From NCBI RefSeq assembly GCF_026168105.1, contig NZ_LBMW01000067.1, positions 1-33,811 of the forward strand: 33,811 bases of DNA. Direction: 5' to 3'. Below are positions 8,214-14,854 of this stretch, piece by piece. The DNA comes from Streptomyces hygroscopicus. Its GTDB lineage: Bacteria; Actinomycetota; Actinomycetes; Streptomycetales; Streptomycetaceae. The first letter of the stretch is position 1. Each line of letters begins with the position of its first letter. The notes under the pieces were generated by a model. The model did not search any database. It had not been told where the DNA came from and saw nothing but the letters and a program-made list of their open reading frames with translations. The position numbers and the translations under genes are program-made.

Positions 8214-9380
8214 ATGCCTCAGAAGCCCGGCCTCAGCCGCAACCTTGCTGCCGAGAGGGCAGCACGTAAGGCGGCGAGTCAGCAGGCACGTCTCGTGCCG
8301 CAGGGTCTGCCGACGGTCCACCCGAGCCAGCTGATGCCCAGTCCGGAAAATGGGCGCAAGGAACTGCTGAAGATCGACGAGCTGGCAGAGACGCTCCGTT
8401 CGGACGGAATGAACACTGCCATGACGGTGATCCCGCCGGACGTGTACGTGCAGGTCTACCCGCAGCACAAGGAGTTCGTCGAGGCTCGGGTCGCTGACGG
8501 AGTTCTCTTCGTGGTGCACCACGGGCACCGCAGGTTGGCTGCAGCCCAGAAGGCCGGCCTGACTGAAGTGCCGATCCTCGTGCGTCACGAGATGCCCAGT
8601 CTCCGCATTGCTGCGATTCAGGAGAATCTGCAGCGGATGGGGCTCAACCCCATTGAAGAAGCCGCAGAGTTCGAAGAGGCCCTCGGCGAGAAGGACGAGT
8701 CCGGCAAGCGGCTGTCGCAGCGCGAGCTGGCCAAGCGCGTCGGCTGCTCCCAGACGTATGTCTCGCATCGTGTAGCGCTTCTTCGTCTCATCCCAGCACT
8801 GCAGCAGGCAGTCATCGATCACTGGTTGAAGGAGCAGCAACTGCTGGAGGACGGCGGGCAGGAGTCACCGAGTACGGAGACTCGCCTGGTGCTGCCCGTC
8901 CGGGAAGCCGCGACGGTCTTTGCGCGGCTGCGCCCGGACTTGCAGGAGGCTTTCCTGCGCGGCGAGCTGACTGACACGCAGGCAGCCTTCATGAGCAAGG
9001 TTGCAGCCTCGGAACAGACGATTCCTACGCCCGAAGCCCACACCGATTGCGCCGCAATCACGGACGAGGAATCTGCAGAGACGCCCGTACCGGAGCCCCG
9101 GGGAAGTACGTCATCGCCCGCGGCCGCTCCTCGCACCGAGTCTGCTCCCCTGCCGGCGCAGAGCACGCGAGAGAACGGCTCGCTCCCTGCATCCCCTCAG
9201 GCCGGGCGCCGAACAGCAGTCCAGCAGCCGGAGACTTCTGTCGCCGCCGTCACCACGGCTGAGGAGCCACGCGGTGTGATCGTCGTGCGAGGTGTTGAGG
9301 AGCTCGCTCGCACCATCATGGACTTCCTCAGTCCGGAAGAGGTTGAAGAACTCAAGTCGTACCTCTCCCCCGACATCTGA
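8214..9380 (+). CDS. parB1: ParB-family centromere-binding protein 1
   Basis: A 388-residue plasmid-type ParB/Spo0J-family protein. Start ATG 8214 is chosen over ATG 8208 because GGAG (8204-8207) would abut 8208 but sits 6 bases from 8214. The ParB/sulfiredoxin-like N-domain holds the GHRRLAA box (residues 104-110, the GERRxRA equivalent) and QENLQR (136-141, the second CTP-pocket motif). A helix-turn-helix follows at about 168-192 (SQRELAKRVGCSQTYVSHRV). The later part is a long linker rich in Pro/Thr/Ala and a short acidic helical C-terminus (FLSPEEVEELKSYL), the likely dimerisation segment. One class-1 palindrome lies inside the gene at 9045-9059. parA1 follows after a terminator and two more palindromes. 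The product should load on class-1 sites and stimulate ParA1. Confidence 0.9.
   Translation: MPQKPGLSRNLAAERAARKAASQQARLVPQGLPTVHPSQLMPSPENGRKELLKIDELAETLRSDGMNTAMTVIPPDVYVQVYPQHKEFVEARVADGVLFVVHHGHRRLAAAQKAGLTEVPILVRHEMPSLRIAAIQENLQRMGLNPIEEAAEFEEALGEKDESGKRLSQRELAKRVGCSQTYVSHRVALLRLIPALQQAVIDHWLKEQQLLEDGGQESPSTETRLVLPVREAATVFARLRPDLQEAFLRGELTDTQAAFMSKVAASEQTIPTPEAHTDCAAITDEESAETPVPEPRGSTSSPAAAPRTESAPLPAQSTRENGSLPASPQAGRRTAVQQPETSVAAVTTAEEPRGVIVVRGVEELARTIMDFLSPEEVEELKSYLSPDI
9045..9059. repeat. parS-like site class 1 inside parB1 (site 2)
   Basis: GATTGCGCCGCAATC lies within the parB1 linker region and is translated as D-C-A-A-I. The corresponding place in parB2 has a class-2 palindrome translated as D-Y-A-V-I in the same frame. 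Confidence 0.75.
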
Positions 9381-9389
9381 TCCACCATC

Positions 9390-9412
9390 GCCCCACCTCG
9401 TTCGGGTGGGGC
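9390..9412. terminator. Terminator after parB1
   Basis: GCCCCACC (9390-9397) pairs with GGTGGGGC (9405-9412) across a 7-base loop, starting 10 bp after the parB1 stop. It suggests that parA1 is transcribed from its own promoter in the 9413-9661 interval rather than by read-through. Confidence 0.7.
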
Positions 9413-9506
9413 CCCTGGTCATCGCGCCGCAGAGCCATATAACGTGCGCCCCGGTAGCACTTGGCGGCCAGAGCGCTGATCATCGATGCCGCTGATGAAA
9501 GTTGCT

Positions 9507-9525
9507 GTGATTGCGGCGCAATCAC
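9507..9525. repeat. parS-like site class 1 (site 3)
   Basis: The 19-bp palindrome GTGATTGCGGCGCAATCAC lies in the parB1-parA1 intergenic region and has the class-1 core. Confidence 0.8.
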
Positions 9526-9627
9526 CCCGCCCTTCAGGGCCGCCCAGGATCCGCCGCCCAGGCACCTGTCCGCCCCGACCATACTCGCCGATCCCCCACT
9601 GGGATGCGTGCGATGCCCACTCGAGAA

Positions 9628-9646
9628 GTGATTGCGCCGCAATCAT
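9628..9646. repeat. parS-like site class 1 abutting the parA1 ribosome site (site 4)
   Basis: GTGATTGCGCCGCAATCAT is followed 4 bases later by GGAGG (9651-9655) and the parA1 ATG at 9662. Its position in the parA1 leader suggests that ParB1 binding would also control parA1 expression. Confidence 0.8.
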
Positions 9647-9661
9647 CTGTGGAGGCCCACC

Positions 9662-10573
9662 ATGACTCCGTCCCGCACTCGGACTACCAACAACGCGACT
9701 GGCACTACTGATCGCATCGCTCAGGTCATCGCCCTCACCAATCAGAGCGGTGGCGCCGGCAAGACGACGTCAGCTGTCAACATCGGCGCCTGCGCGGCTG
9801 ACCTCGGCTATACGACCCTTGTGATCGATGCCGATGCCCAGTGCGACGCTTCGGCGGCCGTCGGTTACGACAACCCGGACGAGATCCCCAGTCAGGCAAA
9901 CCTCTACGACGTCCTTACGGGCGCAGCCAAGATCGAGGAAGCTGTGGTTCCCGCGCTCGTCGGCCCGGTCGGCGAAGAAGGCGCCAAGGCGGTGCCCAAG
10001 ATGTTCGTCGTGCTCGGCTCCAGCGCGCTCGAGGAGGCCGAGCAGTTGCTCGCGCCCAAGACCGGCCGCGAGTTCTGGCTGCGCAAGCAGATCGATCGGA
10101 TCCGCGACTCGTACGACCTGATCTTGATTGACTGCCCGGGGAACCTCGGTCTCATCGTCGTCAACGCCGTCGTGGCCGCCGACCATGTCATCGCGTGCGT
10201 CAAGCCGGGCTGGAAGGAACTCCGCGCCCTTACCCGCATGGAAGCGAAGATCGACGATATCAGGGACACCTTCTCTGCCATGGGTGCCAAGGCCGAGCTG
10301 GCCAACATCCTCATCGTCGACTGTCCGACGACACGCAACCAGGGCGCCGTGTACGACGACAGCCAGCAGCAGGCCAAGGAAGCATACGAGGAAATGGTCC
10401 TGCCGACCGTGCGCAGGAGCCCGCGGATCCCCGAGGCGTACGCCGCCCAGAAGGTGCTGCGCTTCTACGACCCCGCAACGGAGAACCCGTCCAAGCTCAC
10501 TGCGGAGAAGGCCCTGTCCGCCACGGACGACTACTACCTGGTGGCGCAGGCGCTCGGCTTCACGCGGAGGTAA
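9662..10573 (+). CDS. parA1: ParA-family partition ATPase 1 with altered signature lysine
   Basis: 303 residues from ATG 9662 (GGAGG 6 bases upstream); an in-frame TTG at 9632 would run through the palindrome and is rejected. The Walker A region reads QVIALTNQSGGAGKTTSAVN: the P-loop Lys34 is present, but the first lysine of the deviant K-G-G-x-G-K-T motif is Ser29. Switch-type motifs follow: TTLVIDADAQCDASAAVGYD and YDLILIDCPGNLGLIVVNAV (Walker B). VIACVKPGWKELRAL and GFTRR come later. There is no N-terminal DNA-binding extension, so it resembles type Ib ParA proteins, with autoregulation likely left to ParB. Palindromes lie immediately before its ribosome site and one base after its stop codon. 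Confidence 0.9.
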   Translation: MTPSRTRTTNNATGTTDRIAQVIALTNQSGGAGKTTSAVNIGACAADLGYTTLVIDADAQCDASAAVGYDNPDEIPSQANLYDVLTGAAKIEEAVVPALVGPVGEEGAKAVPKMFVVLGSSALEEAEQLLAPKTGREFWLRKQIDRIRDSYDLILIDCPGNLGLIVVNAVVAADHVIACVKPGWKELRALTRMEAKIDDIRDTFSAMGAKAELANILIVDCPTTRNQGAVYDDSQQQAKEAYEEMVLPTVRRSPRIPEAYAAQKVLRFYDPATENPSKLTAEKALSATDDYYLVAQALGFTRR

Positions 10574-10574
10574 C

Positions 10575-10595
10575 TGTGATTGCGGCGCAATCACA
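10575..10595. repeat. parS-like site class 1 (site 5)
   Basis: A 21-bp palindrome, TGTGATTGCGGCGCAATCAC plus a final A, begins one base after the parA1 TAA (10571-10573). It closes the class-1 cluster. Confidence 0.8.
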
Positions 10596-10675
10596 CTCGT
10601 TGCGACGCTCCCAAGGGTCCTGTGCCCAAAGCTCGGCAGGCGGGCTCCTTCTTGGGCATGCACGCCGAGGCTGGG

Positions 10676-10714
10676 GGCTGGTCAGTACAGTCGGGGGAGG
10701 GGTGCAACGAACTG
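10676..10714. repeat. 39-bp intergenic repeat, copy 1
   Basis: The segment starts GGCTGGTCAGTAC, continues CGGGGGAGGGGTGCAAC and ends ACTG. It aligns without gaps to 14804-14842, with about seven mismatches. Both copies lie in non-coding DNA just outside a parS-like site, one beside each partition cassette, and on the same strand. The function is unknown. Confidence 0.55.
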
Positions 10715-10856
10715 TCAGTTTCGGCCTTCGGATCCGATCCGTGCCCGTGTCAAGCACGTCTTCGCCCGCATGAAGAACTACAAGATCCCTTTTGAGGGTG
10801 TTACGAAAGGGCTCCTAGTGTCTGAGACCGCAGGTGGCTCCCTCAGCAGTCGGCCG

Positions 10857-11423
10857 TCATCTACCCGGGGAGAGGGGGCCTTCCAGCGTCCGTGGCAGTG
10901 GATACACGCGCTCTGTGGGGAATAGCCGCTGGGCTTTGGTAGCACGCCCGGTTTGTATCAGTGCCGCGGCCTTGCGGACCTGAGGAGTGAGGTCGGTGAG
11001 GCTGACGATCCAGTCGTCGGTGAAGGTACGGATCAGGTGGCGGCCGATGCCGACCTGGATGCTGTAGTGGTTCAGTGCCGCTCCGCGCAACGAGCGTTCC
11101 GGGTCCCACTGGACATGTACGGCTGCCTGGGCCACAGCTGCCGGGTCTGCGGTCGTGAGCACGGCTTGGGACAGGGCTTCCTCCCAGCCCTGCCGGGTTA
11201 TCCGCACTGCGAGAACGCGCTCCTGGCCAGGTTTGCGGGCCCAGTTGCTGCGGTGCATCAGCCACAGGAACGAGGGCTTGATCCACGTCATCCTGTGGAA
11301 CGAAAACGGCGCAACGAAGCGGCCGGCTCGCAGCGCCGCGTCGGCGATGGCAGGCGCGTACGCCTGGTAGACCACGATCGTGTCAGCGTCGTAGTCGGCA
11401 CGAATTTGGTACTGGGGTGCCAT
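10857..11423 (-). CDS. DUF4291 domain protein
   Basis: Start ATG 11423 is preceded by GGGAGG about 9 bases upstream, giving 188 residues. The open frame extends to 11666, but the added residues look non-conserved. The protein matches the DUF4291 pattern: MAPQYQIRADYDADTIVVYQ, AYAPAIADAALRAGRF, PFSFHRMTWIKPSFLWLMHR, VLAVRITRQGWEEAL, VQWDPERSLRG and a closing DLTPQVRKAAALIQTG. The family is soluble and widespread in bacteria and fungi, with no function I can state. It lies between the two partition cassettes and points away from cassette 2. The upstream 240 bp to the repeated leader at 11653 holds no other clear gene. Confidence 0.8.
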   Translation of the reverse strand: MAPQYQIRADYDADTIVVYQAYAPAIADAALRAGRFVAPFSFHRMTWIKPSFLWLMHRSNWARKPGQERVLAVRITRQGWEEALSQAVLTTADPAAVAQAAVHVQWDPERSLRGAALNHYSIQVGIGRHLIRTFTDDWIVSLTDLTPQVRKAAALIQTGRATKAQRLFPTERVYPLPRTLEGPLSPGR

Positions 11424-11652
11424 GTACCGCACCCTCCCATCCACCCCATTCGCATCGCGAACCATTTTCCCCGCCGACCCGGCGCAGTTCGAATGTGCCG
11501 ACCATGGCGACTTGTTGATGGCTGCTACGAGAACGGTCGCCTCGTAGCCGACCGCGAGCTTGTGGTAGCTCGTGGCCACAGCGCGGTGCCTTTGAGGCCG
11601 TTGATGCCGCACTCCCCCGCGGGGCCGACATCGTAATCCTCCGGGCCGAACC

Positions 11653-11850
11653 TTGGAGGTGCGCATTTCCCTCGTCTGTGCTGTCCGTCACCGCTTCCGC
11701 TTCCCCGACACCGAACTGGAACGACGCAGCACGAACGCCCGCGCCCAAGAGGCCGGTCCGGGCAGGAAGCGGCCATCGAACCGAACGGCCGGCAGACGAG
11801 GTCGACGGTGGGCCGGATACCGCAGGCTGATTCCCAACTGTCGCCGTCAC
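11653..11850. repeat. About 200-bp repeated leader, copy 1
   Basis: This segment is a direct repeat of 18361-18560. The first 90 bp are about 85% identical, then homology decays. It includes the conserved block CGTCACCGCTTCCG, CACCGAACTGGAACGA and ACGAACGCCCGCGCC. On the minus strand both copies end in GAGGGAAATG followed by CKCACCTC, which in copy 2 is the start of the NB-ARC gene. On the plus strand the best-conserved part reads VRHRFRFPDTELER, with two third-position changes between copies. Whether it is a shared promoter/leader or a relic of a small gene is unresolved. Confidence 0.6.
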
Positions 11851-11884
11851 TGTTGGGCTGTTGTCGGCATCCCGGTTTCCGAGA

Positions 11885-11959
11885 GCCGACAAGCAGGAAA
11901 ACCGAGGGGCTGCAGGCGGAGTGTCCGCCTGCAGCCCCTCGGTTTTCCTGCTTGTCGGC
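11885..11959. terminator. Perfect 36-bp-stem hairpin, bidirectional terminator
   Basis: Arms 11885-11920 and 11924-11959 are exact reverse complements with only GTG between them. The stem begins 63 bp after the parB2 stop (minus strand) and also faces plus-strand transcription from the DUF4291 side, so it should insulate cassette 2. A 36-bp perfect stem with a 3-base loop is unusually long for a terminator. Confidence 0.8.
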
Positions 11960-12021
11960 CAGGCGGCGCATCCCGCTCCCGGTCCTGTGTTCGGCTGGGA
12001 GCGGGATTCCGAACGGCCTGG

Positions 12022-13269
12022 TCAGCCGGCCCGAGTGGCCGCCTGTTCAACGAAGGATTGTGCGAGCTCACGGAGTCTGGCTGGGTCCCGTTCCAGTCCC
12101 TTCACGCTCAGGAAACGAAGCAGGTCGAAGAAGAGATCGTCGCTGCTCACCTTGACGTCGAGGAGCATCGCCAAGGCTCCGGGCTGGTCGTACGGCACCT
12201 TACGAACTCGTGACTCCTCGCTTTGGGGAGCCTCTGACGTACCCGACGTCGGCGAGTCCGCCCTTGGCTCAGGGATTGTTTCTGAGGCCGTAGGCGGTGC
12301 AGTTGGCGACGCCTGGCGCCGGGCCGAGGAAGAGGAAGAGGTAGAGGTAGAGGTAGAGGAAGAGGAAGAGGAAGAGGGCGGGGGAGAGGATGACGGTTCT
12401 TCCGCTTCGACGGTTGACCTCTGCGTATCCGCCTCGCCCCGTTGGGCAGCGGCTTCGGTGATTACGGCGTAATCACCGACAGGCCGGGCCTCGGCGCCGT
12501 CCGCAGGGGTGTCCGTTCCTTGTTGCACCTCCTGGGGCTCTGGTTCTCGTCGCGTCTTCTTGTCCTTGCGAGCCCGCTCCGCCTTGAGTTCTTCCAGGGC
12601 TGCTGCCTGCTGGTCAGCGGGCTTGTTGCCGACGGCGCGCAGCAGGTCGATGGGTTCCTCTCCAACGCGGGCCTGAAGCTCGGGAGTCAGGTTGAGCAGC
12701 GCGAGGCGCTGTGACACCCAGCCCTGAGAGCGGTGGAGGCGCTTCGCCAGAGCTGTCTGGCTGCCGTGGATGGCCAGGAGCCGTTGCAGAGCGCGGGCTT
12801 CGTCGAGTTCTTCCAGATCCTGTCGGTGGATGTTGGCGACGAGGGCGGACTCGAGGAGTTCCTCGGAGGTGGTGCCCTGGTCGTCGCTGACCATCACCTT
12901 GACCGTGGCGATTCCAGCTTCGCGGGCAGCGGCAAGACGGGTACTGCCGTCGACAACGACGTGGGTGGTGTCCGGCTCGAGGTCGGCTTCGCGGCCCGGG
13001 TTGGCTTTTACGTAGGCGTCGCGGTTCATGACCGTGATCGCCTGCTTCTGGCCGTGGGTTTTCAGGCTGCCTGCGAGGTCGGTGAGGTCTCCGAGCTTGG
13101 AGCGCGGGTTGTCGGGATTGAGGCTGACGCGGTGGACGGGGAGTTCTGAGGGCGGGGCAACACCTTCTGTGGGGACTCCTGTGGCTGCAGCGACGGCATG
13201 GCGCCGCGCGCTGACCGGGCGAACTCCGGTGCCGAACCGGCCGGCGCCCAGCTGATCGGCCTTGCTCAC
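12022..13269 (-). CDS. parB2: ParB-family centromere-binding protein 2
   Basis: 415 residues from GTG 13269, which overlaps the parA2 TGA in a GTGA junction and is preceded by GGGAGG; the longer open frame to 13419 is antisense-frame extension into parA2. Motifs are DGSTRLAA (107-114, the GERRxRA-like CTP-binding box), VANIHRQDLEELDEARAL (second motif, 144-161) and the HTH SQTALAKRLHRSQGWVSQRL at about 170-190. The linker includes a serine/threonine-rich tract (about 298-320) encoded by GA-rich hexamer repeats and a class-2 palindrome translated as GDYAVIT. The acidic/helical C-terminus (KVSSDDLFFDLLRFLSVKGL) likely dimerises. It is homologous to ParB1 but with different recognition-helix residues. 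It is expected to act on ATTACGSCGTAAT sites with ParA2. Confidence 0.9.
   Translation of the reverse strand: MSKADQLGAGRFGTGVRPVSARRHAVAAATGVPTEGVAPPSELPVHRVSLNPDNPRSKLGDLTDLAGSLKTHGQKQAITVMNRDAYVKANPGREADLEPDTTHVVVDGSTRLAAAREAGIATVKVMVSDDQGTTSEELLESALVANIHRQDLEELDEARALQRLLAIHGSQTALAKRLHRSQGWVSQRLALLNLTPELQARVGEEPIDLLRAVGNKPADQQAAALEELKAERARKDKKTRREPEPQEVQQGTDTPADGAEARPVGDYAVITEAAAQRGEADTQRSTVEAEEPSSSPPPSSSSSSSTSTSTSSSSSARRQASPTAPPTASETIPEPRADSPTSGTSEAPQSEESRVRKVPYDQPGALAMLLDVKVSSDDLFFDLLRFLSVKGLERDPARLRELAQSFVEQAATRAG
12326..12377. repeat. GAGGWA hexamer tandem repeat within parB2
   Basis: About eight and a half copies of a hexamer (GAGGAA or GAGGTA) run head to tail. On the coding minus strand they give a Ser/Thr tract in the ParB2 linker. 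Such a tract can vary in copy number by slippage in 2-residue steps without frameshift. Confidence 0.8.
12455..12479. repeat. parS-like site class 2 inside parB2 (site 1)
   Basis: A 25-bp palindrome with 12-bp arms TCGGTGATTACG / CGTAATCACCGA around a central G. It lies in the parB2 linker-coding region. Its outer GTGA/TCAC arms are the same as in class-1 sites, but the core is ATTACGGCGTAAT. Confidence 0.8.
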
Positions 13270-14591
13270 AAGACCTCCCTGGCCAGCGCGCGCATGCCGA
13301 CTGCCTGCTGGGATTTGGGTGCGTAGGACAGCAGGGGCTTCTTCACTCGGACGGCTTCCTTCTGTTCCTTGAGGTCTCCGATGAGTCCGACGACCTTCGG
13401 ATCCTTTATGTCCACCCATCCCTGGAGAGACGATGTGGCGATGTAACCGCGGCGGGAGTCATAGAGGTTGACGACAATGCCGAGGTAGTCGATGTCGACC
13501 TGGAGGTCGTTGCGCAGGTCGTCGATCTGCGTGGTGAGCAGTTCGTAGGCGTCGGCGGAGCTGTCCTCGGCCTGCACGACGACGAGTGCGCCCGACTGGC
13601 CGGGCTTTTCGCCCTCACGTCGGCGGCCGTAGTAGGCGGCGGCGTCCATGCTGAGGCCGAGGCTGGGGGGGCAGTCGACGATGATGACGTCGTAATCAGC
13701 CTCGAGCGAGGCGAGAGCCCTCTCCAGTGCGGCTTCCCGGGCTCGGACCGCGGACAGACGCACGTCGAGCAGGAATGCGTCGTTACAGGCGGGCAGGAGG
13801 TCGAGCCGGCCGTCGAACGTGGCGTCGTCGATGGAGACGATGAGATCGCGGAGGTCGCCCTTGGGGTCCCCCGCCATGTGATTTGTGAGGCTGTCGCCGT
13901 TCATCGGCAGCGGTGCAGCGCCGAGCTGGTTGGTGAGGTGGCACTGCGGGTCGAAGTCGACGAGCAGCACCCGCAGTCCGGGCCCGGGCAGGTTCTCAAT
14001 GTCGAGCGGGTCGTCGTCCGGTTCGGCTCCGTCGGTCTGGTCCTCGCTGGCGCGGAGAGCCTTGGTGAGGGCCTTGGCGATGCGGACAGGGTGAAGGGTG
14101 TCGGGGTCTTCGGCCAGCGCCTCGCCCAGTCCGGCGGTGATGGCGGTTTTGCCAACTCCGCCTTTTTGGTTGCAGACGATGACTCGGCGGGTGATCGCGG
14201 GGCGTTCGATGCTGGGTGCTGGGTTGGTGTCCAGCCACAGTTGGATCGACTGGGCAAGGCCCTGGATGAGGGAGACACGCCTGTCGGCGGCGATGTGCCG
14301 GAACTCCTCCCACTGGCCTGCAGGAAGGAAGGTGGAGAAAGAGTCGGCACCGGAGGTGTCGATGGTCGCAGTGGCGGAGGCCAGGCCGCACCAGTCGCTG
14401 ATTCCCTGTTCGACGGCGGCCTGGATGTCGACGCCGTACTGCGCGGCTCTGATTTTCAGGTTCTGCCGGAGCCATCCCGGCAGCTTGGAGACGACCTTCT
14501 CGCGGTCGTTGGAGGTGGCTGGCGAACTCATGAAGGACACCATACTAACGTTCTTGATCCTTTGTGCCATCGACACGTTAGTTAGGTGCAC
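13266..14591 (-). CDS. parA2: ParA-family partition ATPase 2 with tandem RHH-like N-terminus
   Basis: The frame opens at GTG 14591 (441 residues); ATG 14570 and ATG 14531 are alternatives and none has a good ribosome site, so the start is uncertain. Counting from ATG 14531, residues 13-48 (KLPGWLRQNLKIRAAQYG, VDIQAAVEQGISDW) and 64-102 (FLPAGQWEEFRHIAADRR, VSLIQGLAQSIQLWL) each show strand-helix-turn-helix spacing like ribbon-helix-helix proteins. The ATPase domain then begins with a complete deviant Walker A (RRVIVCNQKGGVGKTAITAG, 115-134), LRVLLVDFDPQCHLTNQLGA and YDVIIVDCPPSLGLSMDAAA. An insert of about 40 acidic residues (ASEDQTDGAEPDDDPLDIEN) precedes the second motif. The C-terminal TGA overlaps the parB2 GTG, so the two are translationally coupled. 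Confidence 0.9.
   Translation of the reverse strand: MHLTNVSMAQRIKNVSMVSFMSSPATSNDREKVVSKLPGWLRQNLKIRAAQYGVDIQAAVEQGISDWCGLASATATIDTSGADSFSTFLPAGQWEEFRHIAADRRVSLIQGLAQSIQLWLDTNPAPSIERPAITRRVIVCNQKGGVGKTAITAGLGEALAEDPDTLHPVRIAKALTKALRASEDQTDGAEPDDDPLDIENLPGPGLRVLLVDFDPQCHLTNQLGAAPLPMNGDSLTNHMAGDPKGDLRDLIVSIDDATFDGRLDLLPACNDAFLLDVRLSAVRAREAALERALASLEADYDVIIVDCPPSLGLSMDAAAYYGRRREGEKPGQSGALVVVQAEDSSADAYELLTTQIDDLRNDLQVDIDYLGIVVNLYDSRRGYIATSSLQGWVDIKDPKVVGLIGDLKEQKEAVRVKKPLLSYAPKSQQAVGMRALAREVL
14545..14581. promoter_or_regulatory. Inverted repeat at the parA2 5' end
   Basis: CTAACGT (14545-14551) and ACGTTAG (14575-14581) form a 7-bp inverted repeat with a 23-bp spacer overlapping the possible parA2 start codons. 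TTAGTTAG follows. It could be the operator for the RHH-like N-terminus of ParA2. Confidence 0.45.
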
Positions 14592-14627
14592 TTGTTGGGG
14601 TCAGGGCACCCTCGAGACCCCCATGAC

Positions 14628-14644
14628 CTATTACGCCGTAATAG
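14628..14644. repeat. parS-like site class 2 (site 2)
   Basis: The 17-bp palindrome CTATTACGCCGTAATAG lies 37 bp upstream of the longest parA2 frame. The flanking arms are CT/AG, as in the site at 18.6 kb. Confidence 0.8.
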
Positions 14645-14675
14645 CTCGCTCCCCTGGCCCCTGAGTCCTCGGCGC

Positions 14676-14688
14676 ATTACGGCGTAAT
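14676..14688. repeat. parS-like site class 2 (site 3)
   Basis: The core ATTACGGCGTAAT alone (the flanking bases do not pair) lies 48 bp (start to start) from site 2, between the convergent-side end of the NB-ARC gene and parA2. Confidence 0.75.
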
Positions 14689-14803
14689 AGGTCGTGCTCC
14701 CCTGTGCATGGCAACGCGCGCCCATGCGGCCATCCCCGTCCGCGCCTGGAAGAGGTGTCGTCAGTGCCACGCGGGTCTGCGTACCGCGGCTGAGCCGCCC
14801 GGT

Positions 14804-14842
14804 GGCTGGCCAGTACTCGCGGGGGAGAGGTGCAGCCCACTG
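14804..14842. repeat. 39-bp intergenic repeat, copy 2
   Basis: It starts GGCTGGCCAGTACTCG, continues CGGGGGAGAGGTGCAGC and ends ACTG, the partner of 10676-10714. It ends 12 bp before the stop codon of the NB-ARC gene, in non-coding DNA. Confidence 0.55.
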
Positions 14843-14854
14843 CGGGTCTGGAGT

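Noticed and set aside
9421..9434. Possible sixth class-1 site (ATCGCGCCGCAGAG)
   Set aside because: Only the centre GCGCCGC matches; the outer ATT/AAT arms are lost and it is not palindromic.
9632..9661. Upstream TTG start for parA1 adding MRRNHLWRPT
   Set aside because: The extra residues are the translation of the palindrome and ribosome site; ATG 9662 has GGAGG at a proper distance.
10786..10811. Possible hairpin CCCTTT...AAAGGG after cassette 1
   Set aside because: Only a 6-bp stem with a 13-base loop; too weak to call a terminator with confidence.
13270..13419. Longer start for parB2 adding 50 residues
   Set aside because: This part overlaps the parA2 C-terminus in another frame; GTG 13269 with GGGAGG and a GTGA overlap is much better.
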